Below, in pieces: positions 8,848-17,834 of a DNA stretch of 64,000 bases. The position numbers and the translations under genes were made by a program. This stretch comes from Thiosymbion sp942492625. GTDB lineage: Bacteria; Pseudomonadota; Gammaproteobacteria; Chromatiales; Chromatiaceae. The first letter of the stretch is position 1; each line of letters opens with the position of its first letter. The notes beneath the pieces are model-generated. The model saw only the letters and a program-made list of their open reading frames with translations. It had not been told where the DNA came from and did not search any database. The stretch is from NCBI GenBank assembly GCA_942492625.1, contig CALOFM010000042.1, positions 213,130 to 277,129 on the forward strand, read 5' to 3'.

Positions 8848-11632
8848 CTTTCGGCCAGGGCTCTCTCCTGTGCTTTCGTTTTGCGGCGGCCAGGGCGTCG
8901 GGCCGCTGCAGATCGTAGATGGCAACCGTCTCGGCGGCATGATTCGCCGCCGGATTGCGGCTGCGGTGCAGGGTCACGGCCTGCTCGACCGCGTTGTCGT
9001 CGGTGCGGTATTTCTCATGCAGCTTCCGGTGCCGGTCGGCTTGGTCTCGGTTCCCCAACTCGCCCAGGACCAGACTCAGGTTGTGGTGGGATGCGGCATA
9101 CTCCGGCTCCAGGGCCAGGGCCTGCTCCAGGCGCTCCTTGGCCCGCTCCAACAGGGCGACGCGCGTCTCGCGCCGAGCCTCGCCGCGCTCCTGGCGGGCC
9201 CGCTCGTAGAGGGTGCGGCCAAGCTCGTTGAGCATCCGGTAGTCGCGGCTGAAGTCGAATCCGCGCTCTCTGGCCTCCTGGAACCTGGTCTCGGCCAGGG
9301 CTTCGAGGGTCTCGATGGCGGTGTCCAGATTTCCGAGCTCCCGGTCCACCAGGGCCGCGTACCAGGCAATGGTCCAGGGCGGGGCGGGCGGGTCGCGGCG
9401 GCGGCACGTTCGAGGGCATCGGCCGCCTCGTCCAGACGGCCCTCGCGGTACAGGACGCGCGCCAGGTTCAGCGCGCCGTCGGCCGCCCCAGCTTCTCCAC
9501 CTCGGCGAAGGCCGCTTCGGCCTGACGCGACTCGCCTTTCTTGCCTTGTCGCAGCAGGCCGATGCCGTAGTCGTTCCAGCGCTCCCAGCCGGAGAAGCCC
9601 TCGCGTTTCACGAGGCGCGAGGGTCTCCCCGCCGGTCAGCTGCAGTGAGACGCTCGTCGGTCGCGAGGGTGGCGATGGGCAGGTCGTTGCCCGCGAACCG
9701 CTCACCCATGACGTGGCGGTAAAAGCGGGTGTCGAACTTGCGGTACTTGAGCGCCGCATCCACCTGGATCGGGCCGACCGCATCCGGCGGAATGGTCAGC
9801 GCATAGTGGACCACGGCCGCGGCGCCTGGCGGGATCTGGTGATTGTAGAGGGCGACGAAGATGTCCTGGGCGTTGCGCCGCTCGATGCGGTTTCCATCTT
9901 TGTCCAGAACGTAGGCGTTGAGGAAGTAGGCCCAGGGATCGACTTCACCCCCGGCGTCGATCCCACCGGAGCGGCCGATCAGGCGCTCCCCCGCCCGTAC
10001 CGTCAGGTCGAGCCACAGCTCGTTGGAGTCTGACGTGCCCTGGGTCAGCTCATGGCCGAGACCGGTGGTTCGAACGACGACCTCGAGCAGGTAACGCGCG
10101 CCTGGTTTCAGCGCGGGCAGCACCGGACGCAGCGGTGCGTGCAGCCTCCCCTCGATGCTGCCACCCTCCTTGACTCCGAAGATATCCACGCGTGCGGCGC
10201 GCTTCAGGGTTTCCAGGCGCCGCGCGTTGTGGGCCGCGGGGAGCCCGAGCATGTGGGGCACCGCCGTGTTGGCGGCGGCGAACATGTGATCGTGCACAGC
10301 GCGCGAACCCGCGCCGCCGAGGTCCCGCGCCGCCGGATCGTTCGAGGCGGCCAGCGGCATGTGGCAATCGGCGCAGGCTTGCGTGGCGCGGGGCGGGTAG
10401 TAGAAGCTGTCCACCCGGTGTCCCGACACGCCGCTCAGCAGGAAGCTGTCGTAGTGGTTCTGACCGCGCAGCCAGCGATAGTGGTTGAGCGCCCAGGGCA
10501 GGTGGACCTTGTGGCAGGCGGAGCAAAATTCGGCTTTCCTGTGCACGGGCTTGAGCAGGGTGGCCTTGTGGAAGGCCGGCTTGGCCTTGATGAGTTGGCG
10601 ATTGACTGCCGTGAGGAAGGCGTTTTCGCTGAAGGCGAACGGATAGCCGGGCGGGTCTTCGATGCTGTAGTCGCCGTTGCCCCGCGGGCTGTTGATGGCG
10701 GTGATTGCATGGCAACCCAGGCAGGTGATGCCGGCGCGGGATCCAGGGTCGTTATCCGGATCGTAATCCGGGTCGTCGAAACGGCCGGAGAGCAGGGGTA
10801 CCTGGTCGTGGCAGGTGGCGCAAAGGCGGGCGACTCTTACATCGCCGTCACGGTCCTTGAGTACCTGTCGTGTATCCTCGATGCTGAAGCGGTAGGCCGG
10901 GTTGTTGAAGGAGCTCATGCGGTGCATGCTGCGCTCGTGTTGTTGCGCTATGTCTGCGTGACACTCGGCGCAGACTGCATCGCGCATCAGGTGCTCGGCC
11001 GGGATGGGCTCGCCCACGGGGGTTTGTGTGAGGGCCGGACCGAAGGCCCGTTCCAGGGTGGGTGCCGCCGAGCTGCCGCCCAGGTGCCAGGCCATGGACA
11101 GGGCGGTGACGGCCACGGCAGCGGAGGCCCAGACCGCACCGCGGCGCCAGCGCAGGCGCGGGCCGGCCAGCCTGTGCAGGATGAACAGCCAGGCGACGGC
11201 CAGGGGCGTGAGCACATGGACCCAGTAGGACCAGGTGCGTACCTGCGGGTCGTTGACCTCAAAGAAGCCGAAGCGGGTGAGCAGGACGCCGGATGCGAAC
11301 AGGGCGATGATGCTCGCGTAGAGCCCAAGGCCCGCCCGCACCGCGTAACGGTTCGGCCGTTTTCGGGCGCGCCGCAGGTGCAGGGCGCCGAAGACCAGGG
11401 CGGGCATCAGCAGGATCAGGCCGAGAGCAAGATGGGCCAGAAAGACAACCAGGTAGAAGTAGTTCTGGATCGTTCGGCCGCTGAGCCCCTCGGCGATGGT
11501 CACGGTAACCAGGTAGAGGGAGTTGATCGCCAGCAGGCCGAACAGGACGAGCACCACGCCGAGAAGCCGCCTCAAGCCCGGGCTCAGAACGGCAGGTAAA
11601 GGTAAGGGTTGACGCTGGGAGCTGGTCGACAT
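8844..11632 (-). pseudogene. Membrane pentaheme cytochrome c with C-terminal TPR region, frameshifted
   Basis: The protein begins MSTSSQRQPL at 11632. The first 190 residues hold about four to five hydrophobic segments. An extracytoplasmic part follows with five CxxCH haem sites (CAECH, CATCH, CLGCH, CSACH, CADCH) and scattered His residues that could be distal ligands. After TLATDERLTAADRR the frame breaks near 9630 and continues as KREGFSGWERWNDYGIGLLRQ. Further breaks near 9480, 9390 and 8885 carry the reading through TPR-like helices (LNLARVLYREGRLDEAADAL, LEQALALEPEYAASHHNLSL) to a stop at 8844. A TM-anchored multihaem cytochrome fused to TPRs suggests a periplasmic electron-transfer complex. 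Confidence 0.8.
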
Positions 11633-11765
11633 GGGGCCTCAACGGATGTCAGGATGCCGCTAGATGGTTCATCAGTATTTTACGGTATTTTAACGGTTCT
11701 GCCGAAGCCATGTCGGAGGGTGGAAAGATTCTCCCCAAGAAATTTAGGAGACCTGCGCAAGCGCC

Positions 11766-12458
11766 ATGCTGAACGACGTCATCGATCAACGCATTGGCCT
11801 ATTGGTACTCGCCTGGCTGGTCTATTTCGCGCTGCATTCCCTGCTCGCATCCTTGGCGCTGAAGCATTGGGTGGCGCGGGAGCACTCCCACTGGATGCCC
11901 GGCTACCGGTTGTTTTTCAACGGCTGTGCCGTCGTGCTGCTATTGCCGCCTCTGGTGCTCACCTATATGGACCGCGGGCCCTGGCTGTGGGAGTGGAGGG
12001 GTGTGGGCTGGTGGGTTGCCAACGCTCTTGCCGCGTCGGCCGCGTTCGGGGTTCTCTGGAGCCTGCGCTGGTACGACGGCTCGGAGTTTCTGGGGTTGAG
12101 ACAGTGGCGAGGCGGACTGCGCGCGGCGGAGGACCAGGAAGGCTTCCACCTTTCGCCGTTGCACCGCTATGTGCGCCACCCCTGGTACAGCCTGGGCCTG
12201 GTCTTTGTCTGGACCCGGGACATGGACCCGGCGTTCCTCACCACCGCGGTGATGATTACATTCTACTTCCTGCTGGGATCACGGCTGGAGGAGCGCAAGC
12301 TGCTCATCTATCACGGCGAGCTGTATCGACGCTACCGGCGGCAGGTGCCGGGCTTGGTGCCCTTGCCCTGGAGATACCTGACTCGCGCAAGGGCCGGCGA
12401 GCTGATGGCCGCGAGGTCGGCCGAGAGATCGGTCGAGACCAGGACCGGGCGGCGGTAG
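11766..12458 (+). CDS. Membrane protein of the isoprenylcysteine/phospholipid methyltransferase (PEMT/NnrU-like) type
   Basis: A 230-residue polytopic protein with about five hydrophobic segments. The C-terminal half has RYVRHPWYSLGLV, the RHPxY signature of ICMT/PEMT-like membrane methyltransferases, followed by a conserved Glu-rich stretch (RLEERKLLIYHGELYRRYRRQVPGLVP). This supports SAM-dependent methyl transfer to a membrane substrate, or the related non-catalytic NnrU family; the substrate cannot be read. It diverges from the cytochrome operon. The long open frame in +2 over the same bases is its shadow. Confidence 0.83.
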   Translation: MLNDVIDQRIGLLVLAWLVYFALHSLLASLALKHWVAREHSHWMPGYRLFFNGCAVVLLLPPLVLTYMDRGPWLWEWRGVGWWVANALAASAAFGVLWSLRWYDGSEFLGLRQWRGGLRAAEDQEGFHLSPLHRYVRHPWYSLGLVFVWTRDMDPAFLTTAVMITFYFLLGSRLEERKLLIYHGELYRRYRRQVPGLVPLPWRYLTRARAGELMAARSAERSVETRTGRR

Positions 12459-12483
12459 GCACCGCCGCCCGGAAAGCTTCGGT

Positions 12484-12841
12484 TTACTCGGGGGTGGGGG
12501 GCGCAGCCGGCGCGGATTGCGCCGGAGCCTGGCCGCCATAGTAGCCGCCTCCGTAAGGGCCTCCGTACCCGTAGGGACCGCCACCACCCCAGCCGTATCC
12601 GTAGGGGCCACCGCCCCAGCCGTAAGGGCCGCCGCCATATGGGCCTCCCCAGCCGTACGGGCCAGCCGTAGCCGCCATAAGGACCGCCGTAACCGTAACG
12701 TCCGTAGCGGTCGTAGTAATGATCGTCGTCGCCGCCGAAGAAGTCGTCCATCATGCCGAAGAAGGCTGACGCGGGCTGCGCGAAAAGTGCAGCGCTGGCG
12801 GTGATGAATGCGGCGACGGCGATCTTACGCGTGTCTTTCAT
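12484..12841 (-). pseudogene. Sulfur globule family protein (Gly/Tyr/Pro-rich), one frameshift
   Basis: The N-terminus (MKDTRKIAVAAFITASAALFAQPASAFFG) is a clear signal peptide, followed by MMDDFFGGDDDHYYDRYG. The GYGGPYGG-type repeats start in this frame and then continue in another from about 12670 (GPYGWGGPYGGGPYG through PPTPE, stop at 12484). The composition and repeat style fit the structural envelope proteins of periplasmic sulfur globules in Chromatiaceae-like bacteria, though general Gly/Tyr-rich exported proteins look similar. One base gained or lost in a repetitive GC-rich tract explains the break and may be a sequencing error. Confidence 0.72.
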
Positions 12842-13062
12842 TGGCAGGTGTCTCCTCGTCTCAATTTTTCGATCCGAAACTGGATTGGGCTGCTCAGCCT
12901 CATATTGGCTGATGCATTATAGGCAAGAATCCGCTTGTTTCTAGCGTTTTGCACAGCTTTTCACGTTGCCTGCCAATGCTGAGATGCGGAATAATCCCCG
13001 TTTGTTTGGGTACTTGCAGCGCGGGTTGCGAGCCAGCGATCAACCGAGATGGAGGTTTTTGA
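12842..13062. other. Intergenic region between divergent exported-protein genes
   Basis: This stretch separates the sulfur globule gene (minus) from the four-repeat protein (plus). It should hold both promoters. Just before the plus-strand ATG, cgagatggaggtttttga gives a good Shine-Dalgarno (GGAGG). I see no long inverted repeat. Confidence 0.5.
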
Positions 13063-13743
13063 ATGAAGCGGATCATAGGTCTTTTCGGGTTTTTCTTACC
13101 CCTGCTCGTCGCCGCGGGGGAATTTAGCTCGACCCTGGTCGTGCAGACAGGCTATCTGCGCGAGGGTGATTTGGTCGTCCGCAATATTACGGATCTGGTC
13201 AGCAAGAAGACCTGCCTGACCTTCTATATCCGTACCGCCGGAACCAGTCCCGTAACCGACTGTTACGACGTCGTGGGGGAGTTCGGGGCCGATGTTCGCC
13301 AGGCGGCCCATTTGAAGGAGGGGGATCTGGTCATCCGCAAGGTGGAGGACACCAAGAACAACCGCGCCTGTCTCGTCGCCTACGTGACGACGCCCGGCAC
13401 TGCCCCGGCGGTGCACTGCTACACCAGCACTCACCGCTTCAAGGAAGGGTTGCAGGTAGACAGTCATCTGCGCGAAGGCGATCTGGATGTTCACAGGATC
13501 TCAGATGCGAGCGCTAGCACGACCTGCCTGGTGGCCTTCGTGAAGACGAAGAGCACGGCGCCTTCCACCTTCTGCTATCCAACGGTTCCGCAGGGCGTCG
13601 GTCCGTTGCGCCAGGAGCATGAGCTGAAGGAGGGCGACTTGGTGGTCCGCAAGATCTTGGACGGGGCCAACGGCAAGGCTTGCCTGGTTAGCTATGTCAG
13701 CACCGAAGGGACCTCGTCGCGGATGTTTTGTTTCGATCACTGA
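13063..13743 (+). CDS. Secreted protein of four tandem ~50-residue repeats with paired cysteines
   Basis: A 226-residue protein with a signal peptide (MKRIIGLFGFFLPLLVAAGE). The rest is four tandem units of about 48-52 residues. Each starts with a variant of HLREGDLVVRKI, contains a Cys in a CLVxYVxT strand, and has a second Cys 12-17 residues later in CY or CF. The Cys pairs are KTCLTF/TDCYD, RACLVA/VHCYT, TTCLVA/TFCYP and KACLVS/MFCFD. One disulfide per repeat in the periplasm is a natural reading. I do not recognise the family. It lies between two sulfur globule genes and ends at a strong terminator. The start is well supported by GGAGG seven bases upstream. Confidence 0.85.
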   Translation: MKRIIGLFGFFLPLLVAAGEFSSTLVVQTGYLREGDLVVRNITDLVSKKTCLTFYIRTAGTSPVTDCYDVVGEFGADVRQAAHLKEGDLVIRKVEDTKNNRACLVAYVTTPGTAPAVHCYTSTHRFKEGLQVDSHLREGDLDVHRISDASASTTCLVAFVKTKSTAPSTFCYPTVPQGVGPLRQEHELKEGDLVVRKILDGANGKACLVSYVSTEGTSSRMFCFDH

Positions 13744-13770
13744 CGCGCCGAGACCAAGTTTGCCCTGCGC

Positions 13771-13805
13771 CTGAAAAGACCCCCGCCTCGGCGGGTTCTT
13801 TTCAG
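13771..13805. terminator. Rho-independent terminator after the four-repeat gene
   Basis: A long stem pairs CTGAAAAGA plus CCCGCC with GGCGGG plus CTTTTCAG around a two-base loop. With A-runs on one side and T-runs on the other it can stop transcription from both directions. A short palindromic repeat element abuts it at 13804. Confidence 0.8.
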
Positions 13806-13838
13806 GCGATTGTCGGAGATTTGACAGAAATCGCCTTA
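13804..13838. repeat. MITE/REP-like palindromic element, short copy A
   Basis: Thirty-three bases from AGGCGATTG to AATCGCCT form an inverted repeat. This is the deleted form of the 159-base element at 22440: the two outer arms remain and the centre is gone. Its right edge (read on the minus strand as TAAGGCGATT) supplies the TAA stop of the sulfur globule gene that ends at 13836. Confidence 0.7.
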
Positions 13839-14375
13839 GTACTTGCCTATCGGACGGAATGCGGGGGCGGAGCTCCAGTCGTCGGACGAGGGAGATGGAG
13901 TCGATCCCCAGTCACTCGGAGGCGGGGGTGCCGGTGGTTGCTGCTGCGCCTCCAGCTCTTCTATACGGCGCTTGAGCGCGTCGATCTCGCTGCTGCTTTC
14001 CGCGGGCTTTGACGGGGCCTTGGCCGCCGGAGCGGCTGCCGGAACTGCGGGCGCATGTGGCGGCGGCGCTGCGCGATACCCGGGTGCGCCGTATGGCCCC
14101 GGGGGAGCGTAAGGGCTGCCGCCGTACGGTCCCGGACCATAACCGCCATAAGGTCTTCCGTAGGGCCCGCCATAAGGGCCACCGTAGGGGCCGCCGTATG
14201 GGCCATCGTCATAGTAGTCATCGTCGTAGCGGTCACGGTCGCCGCCCATCCATTTACTCGGGTTCATCATGTTGCCGAAATCGAACGCCTGGCTTACAGG
14301 GCTGTAGGCGAGTGCGGTGCCTAGGATGCCGGCGGAGGCCAGGGCTGAAAGGAGCTTGGATGCTGTTGGTGACAC
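13836..14375 (-). CDS. Sulfur globule family protein with coiled-coil C-terminus
   Basis: A 179-residue exported protein. A signal peptide (about residues 1-30, ending SQAFDFG) precedes NMMNPSKWMGGDRDRYDDDYYDD. A PYGG repeat tract (residues about 58-90) and a Pro/Ala-rich linker follow. Near residues 125-145, SSEIDALKRRIEELEAQQQ is a short coiled coil, then a Ser/Pro-rich tail. The NPSKWMGG stretch and Gly/Tyr/Pro repeats fit sulfur globule structural proteins. It is intact, unlike the other copy at 12484. The stop codon lies in the edge of a palindromic repeat element. A generic Gly-rich envelope protein is the alternative. Confidence 0.78.
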   Translation of the reverse strand: MSPTASKLLSALASAGILGTALAYSPVSQAFDFGNMMNPSKWMGGDRDRYDDDYYDDGPYGGPYGGPYGGPYGRPYGGYGPGPYGGSPYAPPGPYGAPGYRAAPPPHAPAVPAAAPAAKAPSKPAESSSEIDALKRRIEELEAQQQPPAPPPPSDWGSTPSPSSDDWSSAPAFRPIGKY

Positions 14376-14532
14376 TGCGGCTAGTCCTCCTGGGGTCTGT
14401 GCCGTTGTGGAAACGGTGCATTGGGTAAGGATCTTGTCGTATCAGCGGTGCGGCGTCGCGATCCGCCCGCGCTTTTTCTTAACACCCTATGTACTTGCCG
14501 GTCAACCGAGCCTTTGCCCGCCCCTATGACCG

Positions 14533-15405
14533 TCAGCCTCCGTGAGTCCGGGCATGGCTACGGTGGGGACGGTCATGGGTGCGGCCGGTGTCGAGACCCT
14601 GGAGCCGGGCGGCAGCGGGCTGCACGGCCGGGCGCAGGGTCTCGCCTTTGGCGCGCCGTTCCTGTGAGTGGTGCAGGGCGCCCTGCAGCCAGGCGAGCCA
14701 AGGACCGATTCCGGCCTGCTCCCGTGTCGTGACCGTGGCGAAGGGCGCGTCGGTCGCCAGCTGGCGCAAATAGTGCTCGGCGCGCTCCGGGCTGAACTCC
14801 GTGAGATAGGTGAGCAGGTCCGATTTGGTAAGCAGCACCAGGTCGGCTGCGCGGAACATGACCGGGTACTTGGCGGGCTTGTCGTCGCCTTCCGGGACCG
14901 AGAGCAGGGTGACGTTGTGATGCTGGCCCAGATCGAAGCTCGCCGGGCAAACCAGGTTCCCGACATTTTCGATGAACAGCAGGTCGATCTGATCGAGATC
15001 GAGCTTGTGCAGGGCATCGTGAACCATGTGGGCATCCAGGTGGCAGGCGCTGCCGGTGGCGATCTGGACCGCCGGGACACCGTGGGCACGGATTCGCTCC
15101 GCGTCGTTCTCGGTCTCCAGGTCGCCCTCGATCACGGCAATCCGCAGATCGTCGCTCAGGGCCGCGATGGTGGCCTCCAAGAGGCTGGTCTTCCCCGCGC
15201 CGGGGGAGGACATGAGATTGAGTGCCAGCACCCCATGACGGTCGAAGTGCTCGCGGTTGTGAGCCGCCTGGTGGTCGTTCTCCGACAGCAGGCTCTTGAG
15301 CACCGTAACCGCGGCGCGCCCGTCCTCGGAGTGGGCAAGCTTGCCGTCGGCCCTAACCAGATGCTCGTTGCCGGGGGTGATATTGCAGCCGCAGGTGTCG
15401 CACAT
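14533..15405 (-). CDS. hypB: Hydrogenase/urease nickel incorporation GTPase HypB
   Basis: A G3E-family GTPase that delivers nickel to [NiFe]-hydrogenase together with HypA. It opens with the high-affinity nickel motif MCDTCGCN, then the P-loop SSPGAGKTSLLEA (residues about 66-78), the conserved VIEGDLETENDAERI, the GTPase-site cysteine in TGSACHLDA, and the G4 motif LLTKSDLL. The length of 290 residues is normal, and the C-terminal extension after QGALHHSQERR is low complexity. There is no His-rich nickel store near the N-terminus. It lies 56 bases downstream of hypA on the same strand. No hydrogenase structural genes are in this window. Confidence 0.95.
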   Translation of the reverse strand: MCDTCGCNITPGNEHLVRADGKLAHSEDGRAAVTVLKSLLSENDHQAAHNREHFDRHGVLALNLMSSPGAGKTSLLEATIAALSDDLRIAVIEGDLETENDAERIRAHGVPAVQIATGSACHLDAHMVHDALHKLDLDQIDLLFIENVGNLVCPASFDLGQHHNVTLLSVPEGDDKPAKYPVMFRAADLVLLTKSDLLTYLTEFSPERAEHYLRQLATDAPFATVTTREQAGIGPWLAWLQGALHHSQERRAKGETLRPAVQPAAARLQGLDTGRTHDRPHRSHARTHGG

Positions 15406-15461
15406 GGGGCGATCTCCGAAGATCGGTTAGAGAGGGGTTACTATACCCGTTGCGCTCGGAT

Positions 15462-15827
15462 TCATCCGTTTTTTCGGCCCTCCGGAACCGTGAGCTCCAG
15501 GCTCGCGAGCAACATCTCGTCGCCGCTGATCACATGCGTCCGGAAGCCTCCGCATTCTCCACAGATGAGCCGGTTGGGCTCCGCCGAAGTCTCCGCCCCG
15601 CATTCGCTGCAGCGTACGCGAATCGGTGTGCGCTCGATGTCGAGCACTGCCGACTCGGCGATTGTGCCGGCGGCGGCCAGCGGATAGGCGATCTCGAGCA
15701 GGGGCGGCTCGATCCCCGAGAGAGGGCCGACGTGCAGCAGGATCCGCTCGACCCCCGTTGCCCCGTGCTCCCCGGCAATGGATTGGACTTGGTCGAGCAG
15801 GGCGAGACAAAGGGACAGCTCATGCAT
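15462..15827 (-). CDS. hypA: Hydrogenase maturation nickel metallochaperone HypA
   Basis: A 121-residue protein beginning MHELSL, whose Met1-His2 forms the nickel site of the family. The zinc domain has two CxxC pairs, CSECGAE and CGECGG, at about residues 73-95. It works with HypB, encoded just downstream on the same strand. The length is typical. Confidence 0.95.
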   Translation of the reverse strand: MHELSLCLALLDQVQSIAGEHGATGVERILLHVGPLSGIEPPLLEIAYPLAAAGTIAESAVLDIERTPIRVRCSECGAETSAEPNRLICGECGGFRTHVISGDEMLLASLELTVPEGRKNG

Positions 15828-16014
15828 GATTCAGTTTGGGTTATCCGTTCAGATTGCCTTGATTCCCATCATCGGAAAAGGCGAAAATGCTTAATTACTG
15901 TACGGTTGCCAGCAAGATCCTGTCCGCCGTCGCAGATTAAGAGTGAAAACACGCCTGGAATCGGCAGACCGTCGATCTCGGGCTCGAACATCCCACACTA
16001 CTGAGGAATAGAAA

Positions 16015-16656
16015 ATGAGGCTGATCCTATTAGGCGCCCCGGGCGCGGGCAAGGGTACGGTGGCCAAGATGTTGACGGCAATCGACGGTTCGGTGCAGAT
16101 CTCCACCGGTGACATTCTACGCGCCGCGGTCAAGGACGGAACCGATCTGGGTAAGCAGGCCAAGGCATTCATGGACGCGGGCGACCTGGTTCCGGACGAG
16201 CTCATCATGGGGATCATGAAGGAGCGCCTTAAGGAGGATGACTGCCAAGCCGGATTCCTGCTCGACGGCTTTCCCCGCACCATCCCGCAGGCCGAGCAGC
16301 TCAAGGTCCTGCTGGACGATCTCGATATCAAACTGGACGCCGCTGTGAATCTGGACGTTCCACGCGACGTGATTCTGGACCGGCTCACCACGCGCCGGAC
16401 CTGCGTCGACTGCGGTGCGATCTACAACGTCAAGTCCTCCCCGACCAAGGTCGAGGGCCAGTGCGACAAATGTGGCGGCAAGGTCGTTCAGCGTGACGAT
16501 GAGACAGAGGAGGCCATCTCCAACCGCCTGGATGTCTACAATGAAAAGACCGCACCGCTGGCCGACTTCTACCGGGGCGAGGGCCTGCTGATGGACGTAA
16601 ACGCAACCTCCAGCGACGCGGTCGTCGCGTCCATCCGCGAGCACATCGGCGCCTGA
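16015..16656 (+). CDS. adk: Adenylate kinase with four-cysteine zinc LID
   Basis: Catalyses AMP + ATP = 2 ADP in the cytoplasm. The P-loop is GAPGAGKGT at residues 7-15, the AMP-site region is STGDILRAAV, and the signature GFLLDGFPRTIPQA is present. The LID carries CVDC and CDKC, four cysteines suited to a structural zinc. This is usual in Gram-positive and some deltaproteobacterial enzymes but not in the E. coli type. It starts at ATG 16015 after an A-rich leader (ggaatagaaa). It may be a second, horizontally acquired adenylate kinase; a chromosomal search would settle this. Confidence 0.93.
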   Translation: MRLILLGAPGAGKGTVAKMLTAIDGSVQISTGDILRAAVKDGTDLGKQAKAFMDAGDLVPDELIMGIMKERLKEDDCQAGFLLDGFPRTIPQAEQLKVLLDDLDIKLDAAVNLDVPRDVILDRLTTRRTCVDCGAIYNVKSSPTKVEGQCDKCGGKVVQRDDETEEAISNRLDVYNEKTAPLADFYRGEGLLMDVNATSSDAVVASIREHIGA

Positions 16657-16857
16657 GGAGCGGGGATCGGACCCCCGCGGCGAAGGTATCCACGAGCACC
16701 CTCGCCTGATTGGCGAGGGACGCTCTCGCGCAAAGACGCCAAGTCGCCAAGGCGTTTCTCGGTGCGGCGGCGCGGGCTTTGCCCCCCGGTCTCCTTTCGA
16801 ACCGGGTTTTCGGGTATCTTAGTCACTCGCTAACAGTTTCCGATTTTCTCGCAGCGC

Positions 16858-17121
16858 ATGGCACGCGGAATCCATCTCAAGCAGCTCCGGACGGCGGATC
16901 TGGAGGCAATCGGCGTCCCCGACGACGGGTTGCCCGAATTTCCGGACGGTGAAGGCGCACGCCCAGTGACGCTCCTCTCCGAGGTCGACCCGGTACTCTC
17001 GCGGACCGTCGACGAAGTGCGGCAGGGACTGGAGTTGACTTTAGGGTTCCTGAACGAGGCCCTGTCAGCGGCAAGCACAAACCCAACCTCGTCCGAGGTG
17101 CCTCCGAAGGGCAGCGCCTGA
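16858..17121 (+). CDS. Hypothetical 87-residue protein
   Basis: An open frame from MARGIHLKQLRTADL to EVPPKGSA with a plausible hydrophilic, mildly acidic composition and coding-like codon use, placed between adk and the peroxiredoxin on the same strand. There is no recognisable domain. The region before the ATG lacks a convincing Shine-Dalgarno. It may be a genuine small gene or a chance frame. Confidence 0.45.
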   Translation: MARGIHLKQLRTADLEAIGVPDDGLPEFPDGEGARPVTLLSEVDPVLSRTVDEVRQGLELTLGFLNEALSAASTNPTSSEVPPKGSA

Positions 17122-17349
17122 GGCGGGGTGCTGTTGCAGGCAGCCTGCTGTCCGCTTCCCAACTCTTTACGCGCAGTTAGTTGATTCTTGGAATGCGCAG
17201 CATCGGCCTGTGCGCCGGATAGGCACCCTCTTCGGGGGATGTCACCTCACAAACGCTACACCCGAGATCGAATCCGGTTGACGTGTCGCTCAGTCGATCC
17301 TAAATTTCGCCATCGGCGACAATCATTCCAACCGTTGGAGCGACCTCAA

Positions 17350-17814
17350 ATGCTGCAGCCCGGCGATCAGGCCCCCGAGTTCTCACTTCCGGACGCCGAC
17401 ATGGAGCTCGTCAAGCTTGGGCAATTCAGAGATTCCAATCACTTGGTGCTCTATTTCTATCCCAAAGACGACACCCCGGGGTGCACCATCGAGGCCTTGG
17501 AGTTCACCGATCTGCAGCCGGAGTTCGAGGCCCTGGATACCGAGATCCTGGGAATCAGCAAGGACAACTGCGTCAGCCACGGCACTTTTCGCGATAAGCA
17601 CGGACTCAATGTGCGTCTGCTTGCGGACCCGGAGGGCGAAGTATGCGAGGCTTATGACGTCTGGCGTGAAAAAGAGGCCCATGGCGAGAAGCGCATGGGC
17701 ATCGTTCGCTCCACCTTCATTGTCGACAAGGCCGGAAAGGTGCGCCACGCCCTGTACGACATCAAGCCCAAGGGACACGCTGCCCGAATTCTGGAGCTGA
17801 TGCGGGGGCTCTAG
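17350..17814 (+). CDS. bcp: Thioredoxin-dependent peroxiredoxin, Bcp/PrxQ type
   Basis: Reduces peroxides using thioredoxin. The start at 17350 (MLQPGDQAPEFSLP) matches the family; the open frame extends further upstream without homology. YPKDDTPGCTIEALEF carries the peroxidatic Cys at about residue 46, with Ile where the family often has Thr. The next Cys, in DNCVSHG, lies further along than the classic resolving position five residues later, so this looks like a 1-Cys or atypical form. The C-terminus GHAARILELMRGL is standard. It is 154 residues long. Confidence 0.93.
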   Translation: MLQPGDQAPEFSLPDADMELVKLGQFRDSNHLVLYFYPKDDTPGCTIEALEFTDLQPEFEALDTEILGISKDNCVSHGTFRDKHGLNVRLLADPEGEVCEAYDVWREKEAHGEKRMGIVRSTFIVDKAGKVRHALYDIKPKGHAARILELMRGL

Positions 17815-17834
17815 ACCTGGATTCGGAAGTGGGA

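Noticed and set aside
10052..11599. A 515-codon plus-strand frame opposite the pentaheme cytochrome
   Set aside because: The minus strand carries five CxxCH sites and membrane helices; the plus-strand frame is its antisense shadow.
12490..14215. Dense short repeats that could be taken for a CRISPR array or direct-repeat element
   Set aside because: The repeats at 12500-12670 and 14150-14210 are codon-level repeats for Gly-Pro-Tyr-Gly units in two exported proteins; there are no unique spacers of constant length.
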